Assembly: GCA_965228065.1 (NCBI GenBank)
Contig: OZ245788.1
Location: forward strand, 4,340,001 to 4,404,000
Source: Sphingobium_A sp965228065
Lineage (GTDB): Bacteria; Pseudomonadota; Alphaproteobacteria; Sphingomonadales; Sphingomonadaceae
Reading direction: 5' to 3'
Length of the DNA: 64,000 nucleotides
Under the pieces are notes generated by a model that worked only from the letters and a program-made list of their open reading frames with translations, was not told the DNA's origin and ran no database searches. The stretch's first letter is position 1; every line of letters starts with the position of its first letter. A program made the translations under genes and the position numbers. Shown in pieces: positions 25,979 through 35,201 of the stretch.

Positions 25979-26962
25979 TCAGAACGACACGCGCGTGCCG
26001 GCCGCCACGGCTTCGGCCGCGCGGCAGACATGGGCCGCGCTCACCAGATCCTGCACGACATGGCCGAGCGACTTGTAGACCGTGATATCGTCCGCGCTGG
26101 TGCGGCCCGCCAGCGTACCCGCCATCACCTGGCCGATCTCACCCAGCACATGATCGTCGTCGACAAGCCCCGCCGCCTTGGCGTTGAGGAACTCGGCCCC
26201 CTGCGCGAGCACGCCGGGCCGATAATCGGCGATGAAGCGGGCGCGAGCGACGAGCGCGTTGTCCAGCTCGGCGGGGCCGGCGCGGCTCGATCCGACGGCG
26301 TTGATATGCGTCCCTGGACGAACGTCTCGCTCGTGCAGGATCGGGTCTTGCGCCGCGGTGGTCGCGCAGACGATATCCGCCGTCGCGACTGCGGCCGCCA
26401 CGTCAGGCGCGGCATCCGCGTCGATCCCCAATTCGCGACGAACGCGTTCGGCCATCGCCGCGGCCAGTGCCGGATTGCGCCCCCAGATCGTCACATGGCC
26501 CAGCGTACGCACATGGCTGATCGCTTCGATATGGCGCCAGGCCTGTTCGCCATAGCCGAGCACCGCCAGTCGCGAAGCGTCGGGGCGCGCAAGCGCATCC
26601 GTCGCCGCTGCAGACGCGGCGGCCGTACGGATCGCGGTCACTTCCCCGGCGTCGACGATCGCGCTCGGTGCCCCCGTCTCCGCGTCGAACAGCAGGACCA
26701 TTCCCTGGTGGGACGGCTTCCCCGCTGCGAAATTCTCAGGGAACACGCTGACCACCTTGGCGCCGAACGGCCCGTCACCGCCCATCGCGCCGGGCATCAC
26801 GCCAAAGGCGCGACCGTGATCGAGGTCGATGATGCTGCGCAGCAATTGCTTCGTCGTTCCGTTCGACAGCGCGATCATCGCGTCACGCATCAGCGGGATG
26901 CACGCCTCGTACGTCAGCAGGCGTTCGACATCCTGATGGGTGAGGATCAGCAAGCCGCTCAT
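25979..26962 (-). CDS. Ornithine cyclodeaminase/mu-crystallin family protein
   Basis: A 327-aa NAD(P)-binding protein of the OCD/mu-crystallin family. Members include ornithine cyclodeaminase, ketimine reductases and alanine dehydrogenase. A Rossmann segment LAVLGYGEQAWRHIEA is followed by IWGRNPALA; the substrate-binding segment reads FGAKVVSVFPENF. Its start overlaps the upstream BASS transporter stop by 4 bp. In this operon a ketimine/imine reductase or amino-acid-related role is plausible, but the substrate cannot be read from sequence. Confidence 0.87.
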   Translation of the reverse strand: MSGLLILTHQDVERLLTYEACIPLMRDAMIALSNGTTKQLLRSIIDLDHGRAFGVMPGAMGGDGPFGAKVVSVFPENFAAGKPSHQGMVLLFDAETGAPSAIVDAGEVTAIRTAAASAAATDALARPDASRLAVLGYGEQAWRHIEAISHVRTLGHVTIWGRNPALAAAMAERVRRELGIDADAAPDVAAAVATADIVCATTAAQDPILHERDVRPGTHINAVGSSRAGPAELDNALVARARFIADYRPGVLAQGAEFLNAKAAGLVDDDHVLGEIGQVMAGTLAGRTSADDITVYKSLGHVVQDLVSAAHVCRAAEAVAAGTRVSF

Positions 26963-27840
26963 GCCGCGGCTCCCGCCAGGCGAGGACGGAACCAGCGGAT
27001 CAGCAGCATCGCGTTCACGATCATCACAAGTCCATAGATATTCTGGGTGACCGCGAGCGGCAGACTGTCGAGCACGGTCAGGGTCAGGAAGGTGGCGAGC
27101 GTCACATTATGGACGCCCACCTCGATTGCCAGCGTCATCGCATCGGCGCTGCCCGCACCGATCAGGCGTGCGATGCCAAGCCCGACTGCCATCGCGGCAA
27201 CGTTGAGCAGCAGGATCGCCGGGCCCGCGCCCAAGAGATTGGCGAGCACCATGTCCAGACTGACGCCGATGGCAAAGGCGATCACCGCGATCAGCACGAT
27301 CAGCGAGATCGGACGGAACCAGCGGCTCATTCGCTCCGCCGCTGCGGGCGCGAAGCGGCGGATGAGCATGCCGACAGCGATGGGCAAGATGGTGATGCGA
27401 ACGAGCTGCATCATGACGCTGGGGATGGACAGTTCCGGAACCGTACCGCCGGCCGCGAAATGCGGTATCGCCCAGCTCAGCAGGATCGGGATGGAAAAGA
27501 CAGTGATCAGACTCGACAGTGCCGTCAGCACCACTGCGAGCGCCGTATTGCCGCGTCCGACGAAGGTCAGCGCGTTCGATGTCGTCCCCGCAGGGCAGAT
27601 GCCCAGGATGAACAGCCCCAGCGCGTATTGCGGCGGCAATTGCAGCAGCCAGCCAATGCCGAGCGCAAGCAGCGGCATCAGCAGGAGCTGCCCGCCCAGC
27701 CCCGCAAGGACAGTTCGGCCATTGGCGAGCACCAGCCCGAAATCGCCGAGCTTCAGCGTCAGGCCCATGCTGAACATGATCAGCATCAGGCCGATCGGGA
27801 CGAGCCCTGTGTTGACGAACGTGATCAGCTCTTGAGACAT
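26959..27840 (-). CDS. Bile acid:sodium symporter (BASS) family transporter
   Basis: A 293-aa polytopic inner-membrane protein with about nine to ten hydrophobic segments. The segment ILGICPAGTTSNALTFVGRG matches the BASS conserved crossover region, and IEVGVHNVTLATFLTL matches the second. BASS proteins carry organic anions (bile acids, pyruvate, pantoate, sulfonates) with sodium. It starts 20 bp after the dipeptidase-like gene, with AGAGGAA upstream, and is coupled to the OCD gene. It may import the aromatic or amino-acid-derived substrate of the operon. Confidence 0.88.
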   Translation of the reverse strand: MSQELITFVNTGLVPIGLMLIMFSMGLTLKLGDFGLVLANGRTVLAGLGGQLLLMPLLALGIGWLLQLPPQYALGLFILGICPAGTTSNALTFVGRGNTALAVVLTALSSLITVFSIPILLSWAIPHFAAGGTVPELSIPSVMMQLVRITILPIAVGMLIRRFAPAAAERMSRWFRPISLIVLIAVIAFAIGVSLDMVLANLLGAGPAILLLNVAAMAVGLGIARLIGAGSADAMTLAIEVGVHNVTLATFLTLTVLDSLPLAVTQNIYGLVMIVNAMLLIRWFRPRLAGAAA

Positions 27841-27860
27841 GCCGTTCCTCTTACTGCGCT

Positions 27861-29042
27861 TTACGCGCCCCAGATTGTTTTGGCGTAATTGACGAAGTTG
27901 AGTCCCAGGATCTTCTCGATCCGGGCCTCGCGATAGCCACGTTTGCGCAGTCGGTCGGCCAGATCGTGGAATTGGCTCGGCCCGCGCAGGTCTATCACGA
28001 AGGGCAGGGTGTCGGGATTCTCGCCGACTGCGCCGATGCCCGCAGCCTTCCGGTCGGCGATCTCACGCGCGATACGCACACGGTAAGCGGGAAGGTCGTC
28101 GATCGCGGTGATCACGCCATCTGTGCCGATGCCGACATGATCCTCGCCGCAGATCTTCACCGCATGGTCGATATGCGCGACGACGTCCTCCGCCGTGGCA
28201 TTGCTGCTGGGGTTGAGGAACGGCATGAAATAGATGCCGACAAAACCGCCACGCTCGGCGACCAGCCGCAGTTCCGCATCGGTCTTGTTGCGCGGCAGAT
28301 CGGTCAGCGCACGGCAGCCGGTATGGTTGATCGAGATCGGCTGTTTCGAAATGCGGGCTGCCTCCAGGCAGGTCTTCTCGCCGCTATGGGACAGATCGAC
28401 CATGACCTTGTTCATGTTCAATCGCTCGACCAGTTCACGGCCGAACGGGGTCAGGCTGCGATTTTCGGGCGCCATCGAACCGTCGCCGGCGGCATTGGCG
28501 GGATTATAGGTCAGCTGGAATATGCGGACGCCGAGATTGGCGAAGATGTCGGCGCGCGAAACGTCCTTGCCCATCATCGCGCTGTTCTGGAATCCGTAGA
28601 TGATCCCGATGCGGTTCTCGCGCTTGGCACGAAGGATATCGGCCGCGGTCAGGATCTTGAGCAGGTCTTTGGGCCGCGCCTCGATCCGCGTGTTCCAGAC
28701 GCCGATCTCTCGCACGCTATGCTCGAACGGCTCCATATCGCCGGCGACATAACCCAATGTCACATTGACCGCGGTCAGGCCGGACGAACGGGCATCGTCG
28801 ATCACGCGCTGGTCGATCGCGCGCGAGGACGCATTGGCGACCCCGGTTTTGGGCGGCGGGCCATCCGGTCGATTATTGGGATTGCTGAGGCCGCCCAGCG
28901 CATTGATCACGATCGCATTGTTCGGAACGCCACCCGCACGGGATGCGGCAGTTGCAGTCGAGAGCAGCGAAGGCGCCGCGAGCGCGCTTGCGCCGAGCGC
29001 GAGCAGGTGGCGACGATCGATGTCGGATGGGCTGTGCGTCAT
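27861..29042 (-). CDS. Tat-exported membrane-dipeptidase-family (M19) protein with altered metal site
   Basis: A 393-aa protein of the renal dipeptidase/amidohydrolase superfamily. The start at 29042 gives MTHSPSDIDRRHLLALGASA, a Tat-type leader. Conserved histidines H219 (VMVDLSHSGE) and H240 (ISINHTGCRAL) and D308 (GIGTDG) are present. The N-terminal His-x-Asp metal ligands of M19 enzymes are absent: that strand reads IVINALGGLSN. The bridging glutamate (IEGG in the family) is Q152 in YGFQNSAMM. A mono-metal enzyme or a different chemistry is therefore likely. It lies 8 bp downstream of the amidohydrolase gene. Confidence 0.85.
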   Translation of the reverse strand: MTHSPSDIDRRHLLALGASALAAPSLLSTATAASRAGGVPNNAIVINALGGLSNPNNRPDGPPPKTGVANASSRAIDQRVIDDARSSGLTAVNVTLGYVAGDMEPFEHSVREIGVWNTRIEARPKDLLKILTAADILRAKRENRIGIIYGFQNSAMMGKDVSRADIFANLGVRIFQLTYNPANAAGDGSMAPENRSLTPFGRELVERLNMNKVMVDLSHSGEKTCLEAARISKQPISINHTGCRALTDLPRNKTDAELRLVAERGGFVGIYFMPFLNPSSNATAEDVVAHIDHAVKICGEDHVGIGTDGVITAIDDLPAYRVRIAREIADRKAAGIGAVGENPDTLPFVIDLRGPSQFHDLADRLRKRGYREARIEKILGLNFVNYAKTIWGA

Positions 29043-29050
29043 GATGAACC

Positions 29051-30445
29051 TCAGTCTCTCGCGGGGATTTCGTCGCGTGTGATCGGGCGGTAATCGGATC
29101 GGTCGTAACGCCGGCCCTGCTTCACCGAAAAGCGGACACTGCGCAGATTGGCAAGCGAGTCGAGCGGATTGCGTTCGACCACCAGCAGATTGGCGAGCTT
29201 GCCGGGTTCGACACTGCCCATGTCCTTTTCCCGACCGATCGTGCGCGCGCCGGTCAACGTCGCGGCGCGGATCACCTCGGCGGGCGGGATATTCGCGCGG
29301 GTCGCGAGCAGTTCGAGTTCGTCGAACAGCGCGGGATAGGGCGCATCCCAGGCGGTGAAGCCGTCGGTGCCGGTCGAGATCTGCACGCCCGCGCGCCACG
29401 CCTGGCCGGTCAGGCGCGCAGCAAGGTCGAGTGTGCAGTGATAGGGTTTGCCGCCGGGGTTCTTTGCGGCGCGCTTGTCGCTCTCGCGATAGACCCTGAG
29501 CGTGGGATCAAGGATGATGTTGCGGCGCTTCATCTCGGCAAACAGCCTCGCCATCTCGGCATTGTCGCCGCCTTCGAACTTCGCATAGTCGACGGGAAAC
29601 CGATCCTGATAGCTTTGCGGGCGCGGGTTGGAGAGCTGATAGGCGAGATAGCAGGTGTGCGAGATCACGTCCGGCCCCGCCGCGATCACCTGTTCCGGCG
29701 GGGTGGGAAACACCATGCCGTGCGCCCATACGCGCATGCCCTGTCGATGCGCTTCGGCCGCGATCTTCTTGACCAGCACGGGCGTCAGATTTGCGTAGAT
29801 CTTGATCGCAATCGCACCGGTTCCGCGTGCGATGGACACCGCTGTGCGGATGTCGGTCTTGTCGGTGATCATCTGCATCCACGGCGCGGTGCCGGGCGCA
29901 TAGCCGCGCGCCGCAGCGGCGGTACGGGGATCTTCGAAGAAGGTCTTGCCGGCCATCAGCGCCGCGAAATGGAGATCGGGGCCCGGGATCTCACCCACCG
30001 TCGCTTCGCGATTGAGTTCGGCGATCGAGCGCAGATCGTCCGCCATGATCCGGACCGCGGTGATCCCGCCATAGACGTCGCGCCGCATCTGCGCGCGCGC
30101 GGTGCGTGCGTCGGGCGGCGTCGCCAGATGTTCGTGATCGTCGATCAGCCCGGGCAGCAGATAGGCGCCGGCTACATCGACGATTTCGGCGCCTTTCGTC
30201 ATTTCAGGCGTCAGTGCGCGGCTTTCCGTCACGGCCTCGATCCGTGGTCCGCTGGTCACAACCGCCATGTCACGCCGGATCGCCGCGCCAGTGCCGTCGA
30301 TCAGCGATGCGCCACGGTAGATCACCCGCTGAGCGGCGGGGGCCGGGGCATAAACCATCGGATTGTCAGCGCGCGGCTGAGCCTGAAGCCCGGACGTGCC
30401 GGCAAGGACGAGGCACGCAAGCAGACGCGGCAGCAAAGACGGCAT
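29051..30445 (-). CDS. Secreted metal-dependent amidohydrolase
   Basis: A 464-aa protein of the amidohydrolase superfamily (imidazolonepropionase/prolidase-like branch). The start at 30445 (MPSLLPRLLACLVL) is favoured by GGGGGA 7 bases upstream and gives a good signal peptide (cleavage near QAQ, 21-23). The metal motif H104-E-H106 in GLIDDHEHLA, a lysine segment AIAIKIYANL, HGM, ISHTCYLAY and GTDGFTAWD provide the usual ligands. It is first in the minus-strand operon, divergent from the LysR gene. Candidate substrates are N-acyl amino acids or dipeptides, perhaps amide conjugates of the aromatic acid degraded downstream. Confidence 0.87.
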   Translation of the reverse strand: MPSLLPRLLACLVLAGTSGLQAQPRADNPMVYAPAPAAQRVIYRGASLIDGTGAAIRRDMAVVTSGPRIEAVTESRALTPEMTKGAEIVDVAGAYLLPGLIDDHEHLATPPDARTARAQMRRDVYGGITAVRIMADDLRSIAELNREATVGEIPGPDLHFAALMAGKTFFEDPRTAAAARGYAPGTAPWMQMITDKTDIRTAVSIARGTGAIAIKIYANLTPVLVKKIAAEAHRQGMRVWAHGMVFPTPPEQVIAAGPDVISHTCYLAYQLSNPRPQSYQDRFPVDYAKFEGGDNAEMARLFAEMKRRNIILDPTLRVYRESDKRAAKNPGGKPYHCTLDLAARLTGQAWRAGVQISTGTDGFTAWDAPYPALFDELELLATRANIPPAEVIRAATLTGARTIGREKDMGSVEPGKLANLLVVERNPLDSLANLRSVRFSVKQGRRYDRSDYRPITRDEIPARD

Positions 30446-30533
30446 GAACATTTCCCCCAAGTGCCGCTTGCGGGCGACATCATGCGCGCCGGTGATGCCA
30501 GTGACGGCGTTCGCTTTCCAGCCCCCAAAGGCT

Positions 30534-30546
30534 TCGCTCCGAGCGA
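30534..30546. promoter_or_regulatory. LysR box T-N11-A between divergent genes
   Basis: TCGCTC-C-GAGCGA is a perfect dyad that fits the LysR-type consensus T-N11-A exactly. It lies 89 bp upstream of the amidohydrolase start and 82 bp upstream of the LysR start, where a LysR regulator would bind to control both. Confidence 0.55.
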
Positions 30547-30627
30547 CAGCATGGTGAAGCCCTGAGAGAAGGCGTTCCACCGATCGACACCAATCGCTAC
30601 GATGCGCGATCGATCCGGGGAGTTGGG

Positions 30628-31503
30628 ATGTTCGACTGGGATGATCTGCGCGTGTTTCTGGCGGTTGCGCGCGCACGGCGCATGGCACCCGCCGCGCGCG
30701 CGCTGGGCGTCGACGCGACGACGATCGGGCGCCGGATCACGCGACTGTCGGACGCGCTGGGCGCCGAACTGTTCGAATCGGTCGGGATCGAGAAGCGGCT
30801 GACCGATCGCGGCCAGGCGCTGTTCCGTCATGCCGAGGCGATCGAAAGTGCCGCGCTGGCAGCCATGGGCGAAGTGACGGGGGATTCGCGCAGCCTGTCG
30901 GGCCAGGTGCGGCTGTCGGTCGCCGAAGGGTTCGGCACCTGGGTGCTCGCGCCGGCACTTCCGGCGTTTCACCGTACCCATCCCGATATCCAGATCGATC
31001 TGGTCACCGCCTCCGGCTTTCTCAATCCATCGAAGCGCGAGGCCGATATGGCGGTGATGCTCGCGCGCCCCCGCAGCGGCAAGCTGGTCGCCAGCAAACT
31101 CGGCGATTATCGCCTGCGGCTCTACGCGTCGCGCGCCTATATCGATCTTTACGGCCTGCCCGGTCGCGCCGACGAGCTGAAACGGCATACGCTGATCAGC
31201 TATGTGCCCGAGCTGATCTTTGCGCCCGAACTCGATTATCTGGCGGAGATTGGCGTGGGACTGGAGCCCAAGCTCAGAAGCACCAGCATCAACATCCAGC
31301 ATCGGCTGATCACCGGCGGGGCGGGGATCGGCATGCTCCCCACATTCATCGGCGATCGCGATCCCAATATCGTCGAACTGCTCGCCGACGAGAAGGAGAT
31401 CCGACGCAGTTTCTGGCTTGTGACACACAGCGACACGCGTGGACTGGCACGGATCGAGGCCGTCTCGACATTGCTCAGAAGCTGCACCCGAGGGTATGGC
31501 TGA
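30628..31503 (+). CDS. LysR-family transcriptional regulator
   Basis: A 291-aa LysR regulator. The N-terminal HTH reads VARARRMAPAARALGVDATTIGRRI, followed by a linker helix and a periplasmic-binding-protein-like effector domain (LSGQVRLSVAEGFGTWVLAP onward, with ITGGAGIGMLP near the C-terminus). GGGGAG lies just before the ATG. It is divergent from the amidohydrolase operon with a T-N11-A box between them and is probably the activator of that operon. The co-inducer is unknown. Confidence 0.92.
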   Translation: MFDWDDLRVFLAVARARRMAPAARALGVDATTIGRRITRLSDALGAELFESVGIEKRLTDRGQALFRHAEAIESAALAAMGEVTGDSRSLSGQVRLSVAEGFGTWVLAPALPAFHRTHPDIQIDLVTASGFLNPSKREADMAVMLARPRSGKLVASKLGDYRLRLYASRAYIDLYGLPGRADELKRHTLISYVPELIFAPELDYLAEIGVGLEPKLRSTSINIQHRLITGGAGIGMLPTFIGDRDPNIVELLADEKEIRRSFWLVTHSDTRGLARIEAVSTLLRSCTRGYG

Positions 31504-31539
31504 GCCGATATTTCACCTTTCCGGCTGGACCGAATGATC

Positions 31540-31560
31540 CGCGCATCGCATGGATGCGCG
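31540..31560 (+). terminator. Hairpin after lysR gene
   Basis: Perfect 8-bp arms CGCGCATC/GATGCGCG with loop GCATG lie 36 bases after the lysR stop, followed by CGCGTTTCATAT. The T-tail is short, so terminator function is only possible. Confidence 0.45.
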
Positions 31561-31598
31561 CGTTTCATATCCGTGCTGCGGCCTGGGAGGGATGAGGA

Positions 31599-32756
31599 TT
31601 GACACTGAACATGGTGAAGGGACCGCTTGACGGCCTGAAGGTCGTCGAGTTCGCCGGCATCGGGCCAGGCCCGTTCTGCGGCATGCTGCTGTCGGATCTG
31701 GGTGCGGACGTGATCCGCATCGATCGCAAGGTGCCAGGTGTCGATGGCGTCGGGCTGAGCGGCAGTCGATTTGCCGTTACCGAACGCGGCCGGCGCTCCG
31801 TGGCGCTCGACCTGAAGCGACCGGAGGCGATCGAGACCTGTCTGAAACTGATGGAAAGCGCGGATGCGACGTTCGAGGGATTCCGCCCCGGCGTGATGGA
31901 ACGGCTGGGCCTGGGCCCCGACGTCGCGCTCGCGCGCAATCCCAAGCTCGTCTACGGCCGGATGACCGGCTGGGGCCAGACCGGCCCCTATGCCCATCTC
32001 GCCGGGCACGACATCAACTATATCTCGATCAGCGGCGCACTCGACGCGATCGGCCTGGAAGACAAGCCGGTTCCGCCACTCAATCTTGTCGGCGATTTCG
32101 GTGGGGGTGCGCTCTATCTTGCATTCGGCCTGATGGCGGGCGTGATCCATGCCCGCGCAACCGGGACCGGCCAGGTGATCGACTGCGCGATGAGCGACGG
32201 CGCGGCATCCCTGATGGCGATGTTCTACGGTTTCAAGGCTTCGGGCCTGTGGTTGGACGGGCGGCAACGCAATCTGCTCGACGGCGGCGCGCATTTCTAC
32301 GGCACCTATCAATGTTCCGACGGCAAGTGGATCTCGCTTGGCCCGATCGAACCCCAATTCTATACCGAATTCCGCAAACGCGCGGGCATCGACGATCCCG
32401 CATTCGATGCGCAGATCGACCGCAAGGCCTGGCCGGCGCTGCGCGAGGCTCTTGCGGCACGGATCGCCGAACGCACCCAGGCCGAATGGTGTGTGGTGTT
32501 CGACGGCAGCGATGCCTGTTTCGCCCCGGTGCTGACCATGGGCGAAGCGCCCGACAATCCGCATAATGTGGCACGCGGCACATTCGTCGAACTGGATGGG
32601 GTGGTTCAGCCGGGCCCGGCACCGCGCTTCTCGGCAACGCCCGGTGCGATCCAGTCTCCACCGCCGGCGCCCGGACAGCATAATGAAGAGGTGCTGGGCG
32701 ACTGGGGACTGAGCCCGGCCGATATCGCGGGGCTGAAGGAAACCGGCGCGCTATAG
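31599..32756 (+). CDS. CaiB/BaiF family CoA-transferase or alpha-methylacyl-CoA racemase
   Basis: A class III CoA-transferase-family protein, 385 aa from the TTG at 31599 (GGGAGG at 8-bp spacing) or 381 aa from the ATG at 31611. It resembles alpha-methylacyl-CoA racemase: GWGQTGPYAHLAGHDINYIS carries the catalytic His (H137) and NLVGDFGGGALYLAFG the catalytic Asp (D166), both as in the mycobacterial enzyme. Racemases use this pair to invert 2-methylacyl-CoA; transferases use an Asp nucleophile at a similar position. The gene ends 3 bp before the convergent MFS gene. A link with the aromatic-CoA cluster is possible. Confidence 0.88.
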   Translation: MTLNMVKGPLDGLKVVEFAGIGPGPFCGMLLSDLGADVIRIDRKVPGVDGVGLSGSRFAVTERGRRSVALDLKRPEAIETCLKLMESADATFEGFRPGVMERLGLGPDVALARNPKLVYGRMTGWGQTGPYAHLAGHDINYISISGALDAIGLEDKPVPPLNLVGDFGGGALYLAFGLMAGVIHARATGTGQVIDCAMSDGAASLMAMFYGFKASGLWLDGRQRNLLDGGAHFYGTYQCSDGKWISLGPIEPQFYTEFRKRAGIDDPAFDAQIDRKAWPALREALAARIAERTQAEWCVVFDGSDACFAPVLTMGEAPDNPHNVARGTFVELDGVVQPGPAPRFSATPGAIQSPPPAPGQHNEEVLGDWGLSPADIAGLKETGAL

Positions 32757-32759
32757 CGG

Positions 32760-34430
32760 TCAGGTCATCCGGGTGGGGTCGGTCAGCGTGATGCCGACCT
32801 CGGCTGGATAGACGGTCGGCAGCGATCCGGTCTGCCGCTCGATCATGCGATGGACGCGCGGTGCCTCTGGCCCGATGTGCAAGGCTCCGATCCGTTCCGA
32901 ACTGGCGGCATCGGCAAAAGTGCGCCGGTGGTTGTGCCGCACATATTCAAGCCATGTCGCCACATGATAGCGCTCGATCCACAATTCGGGCTCACCCAGA
33001 TCCCGCAGCAATGCCCAATGGCGTGCGCCGTCGCGAATGCGGATGCGGCGGCGCTCAGCCATCTCGATCAGGAACGATTTTATGTTCCCGGCCGCGATCC
33101 GGTATTCGATGGTGATGACAATGGGGCCGCTGCGCGGTTCGATCGGGACGGCGGTTGCGGGTTCGGTCCATCGACTGAGCGGATCCAGGTTGATCGCACC
33201 CACTTCGGGCAATTGGCGCCACAGTCCGGCAAGGGCGCCAACCGCCTGGATTGCACCGGCTGCGATCAGCGCCACATCGACGCCATAGGCGCCCGACAAT
33301 CCGCCGAACAGCCAGCTTCCCAGCGCGATCCCGCCCGACGAGACCATCTGATAGGATGCGAGGGCGCGGCCGACCACCCAGCGCGGAGATGCAAGCTGCA
33401 CGGTGACGTTGAAGGTGGAAAGCGCAAGCACCCAGCCGGCGCCCGCCAGCATCATCGCGATGATCGTGATGGGCAGGATATAGCTGACCGCAGAGATCAG
33501 CGTTCCCAGGACCGTCGCGCCAGTGGCGATCCGAATGATCGTCTCGGTCGATCCTCGCGCACGCAACCGGCCGCTGCCCAGTGCGCCCGCCACGGCCCCC
33601 AGGCCGAATGCGCCCAACAACATACCATAGGTCAATGCTCCGCCGGAAATATGATCGCGCGCGACGAGCGGCATCAATGCAGGCACCGCACTTGCCGAGA
33701 GGCCGAAGATCAACGCGCGCAACATCACGATGCGCAGATGCGGAGACATGGCGACATAGCGGATGCCAGCATCCATCGCATGGCCGATCCGCTCACGCGG
33801 CAACAGGCGGGGCGGCAAGTCCGGCCGCCAGCGCGCCAGAACCACGATCAGCCCGATATAGCTGACCGCATTGGCCAGAAAGGCCGTCGCCGCACCAGCC
33901 GCCGCGACGATGACGCCACCGATCGCAGGACCCAGGCTGCGTGCGAGATTGAAGCCCATGGAATTGAGTGCAACGGCGGCGGGCAAAGCGGGGCGCGGCA
34001 CCATCTCTCCCACCGAAGCCTGCCAGGCCGGGCCGTTGAAAGCCGTGCCGATGCCGATCAGGAAGGTGAAGCCGAGCAGCAGCCAGGGCGTGAGCAGGTC
34101 TTGCCATGCGCAGACCGCAAGCAGAGCGGATATGACGAGCATGAAGCCCTGCGCGCAGAGCATCACTCTGCGCCGATCGATATTGTCCGCCACGGCGCCC
34201 GCCAGCAGCGCGAAGAACATCACCGGCAGCATGGTGGATGCCTGGACAAGCGCGATAAGCGTGGGGGAGTTGGTGAGCGACGTCATCAGCCATGAGGCAC
34301 CGACAAGCTGGATGAGCGTGCCGAAATTGGCCACCATGTTGGCGATCCAGACCGACCTGAACACCGGAATGCTGAAGGGCGACGGGTGTTTTCCGCTCTG
34401 CGGCGGGGATGGCGATGCGGGTTCGGCCAT
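32760..34430 (-). CDS. MFS exporter with C-terminal soluble domain (EntS/MFS_3 type)
   Basis: A 556-aa major facilitator transporter. About twelve membrane segments span residues 20-410, beginning VFRSVWIANMVANFGTLIQL and including RRRVMLCAQGFMLVISALLA. A soluble C-terminal domain of about 130 residues (EYRIAAGNIKSFLIEMAERR ... HVATWLEYVRHNHRRTFAD) resembles antibiotic-biosynthesis-monooxygenase ferredoxin-like folds, a combination known in this MFS branch. It probably exports a small organic compound. GAGGGGAT precedes the ATG. Confidence 0.88.
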   Translation of the reverse strand: MAEPASPSPPQSGKHPSPFSIPVFRSVWIANMVANFGTLIQLVGASWLMTSLTNSPTLIALVQASTMLPVMFFALLAGAVADNIDRRRVMLCAQGFMLVISALLAVCAWQDLLTPWLLLGFTFLIGIGTAFNGPAWQASVGEMVPRPALPAAVALNSMGFNLARSLGPAIGGVIVAAAGAATAFLANAVSYIGLIVVLARWRPDLPPRLLPRERIGHAMDAGIRYVAMSPHLRIVMLRALIFGLSASAVPALMPLVARDHISGGALTYGMLLGAFGLGAVAGALGSGRLRARGSTETIIRIATGATVLGTLISAVSYILPITIIAMMLAGAGWVLALSTFNVTVQLASPRWVVGRALASYQMVSSGGIALGSWLFGGLSGAYGVDVALIAAGAIQAVGALAGLWRQLPEVGAINLDPLSRWTEPATAVPIEPRSGPIVITIEYRIAAGNIKSFLIEMAERRRIRIRDGARHWALLRDLGEPELWIERYHVATWLEYVRHNHRRTFADAASSERIGALHIGPEAPRVHRMIERQTGSLPTVYPAEVGITLTDPTRMT

Positions 34431-34679
34431 ATCCCCTCATGCAGCGCAGCGTTGGCCTTGAGAAGGGGCGAATGTTCAAAAAGGACCGCCGCAGAACAGC
34501 AAGATAGTCGAACCAATTCCGGGTCTTCGACGGACGCCATGATTTCGTCGACGAGCGTCGCCTGGCCGCACTGGCGTGTGTGACATCGACGCACCAGATC
34601 GGGTGAAATCGATTTGCGGCACTGCGGAAACCTGTTTTCCGAACGTCCTCATCGGTATGGCTTCGGGAGGGAGGCGGAC

Positions 34680-35201
34680 GTGGAAATATTGGAACGCAAG
34701 CTCGATCGCGGGCAACTCGCGATCGGCATCGTCGCGAATGGGCGGGTTGCGCTCGGGCTGTTCGCAGATCTCATGCGCGAGTTCGATCGGTGTTTCCGGC
34801 GCTTCGCACTGCAGCGGCGCCGACGGGTCGGCCACTTCCTGTCGATCGACGCGCTGGCCAGCGATTGTGTGATCCTGCGCCACGACCCCGAGGCATGTCA
34901 TTGCGGTGTCGATGATGTGGTGGAACGCGCCCTGGCCGAACTGCGGACGATGATGGCCGGTGTTGCAGAGGGCGGTGCCGACATCCGCTCGCATCCGCTG
35001 TTCCGGCTGATCGATGCACTCGGGCGGCTCGCGGGCAGCAAATGGGTCGACGGCATCATCCTGCGCAGCGAGACGCTGTTGATGATCGACGGGGCATTTG
35101 GCGATCGCTGGCGCGCGATGCGCATGGTCTGGGCGGCGGACGCTGCGGCAGACGACGACGATGACGACGAAGCTGCTCCGGAAATAGCCAAAGCGGCTTG
35201 A
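34680..35201 (+). CDS. Hypothetical protein with acidic C-terminus
   Basis: I do not recognise this protein. Starting at the GTG at 34680, with GGGAGGGAGG closely upstream, it gives 173 aa: VEILERKLDRGQLAIGIVAN..., a mostly helical central region, a CHC motif (EACHCGVDD) and an aspartate run near the C-terminus. An ATG start at 34614 would add 22 unlikely residues. It stands alone between the divergent MFS gene and the M14 peptidase. Antisense open frames here look like GC artefacts, so this frame is the best candidate, but it may not be a gene. Confidence 0.5.
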   Translation: MEILERKLDRGQLAIGIVANGRVALGLFADLMREFDRCFRRFALQRRRRVGHFLSIDALASDCVILRHDPEACHCGVDDVVERALAELRTMMAGVAEGGADIRSHPLFRLIDALGRLAGSKWVDGIILRSETLLMIDGAFGDRWRAMRMVWAADAAADDDDDDEAAPEIAKAA

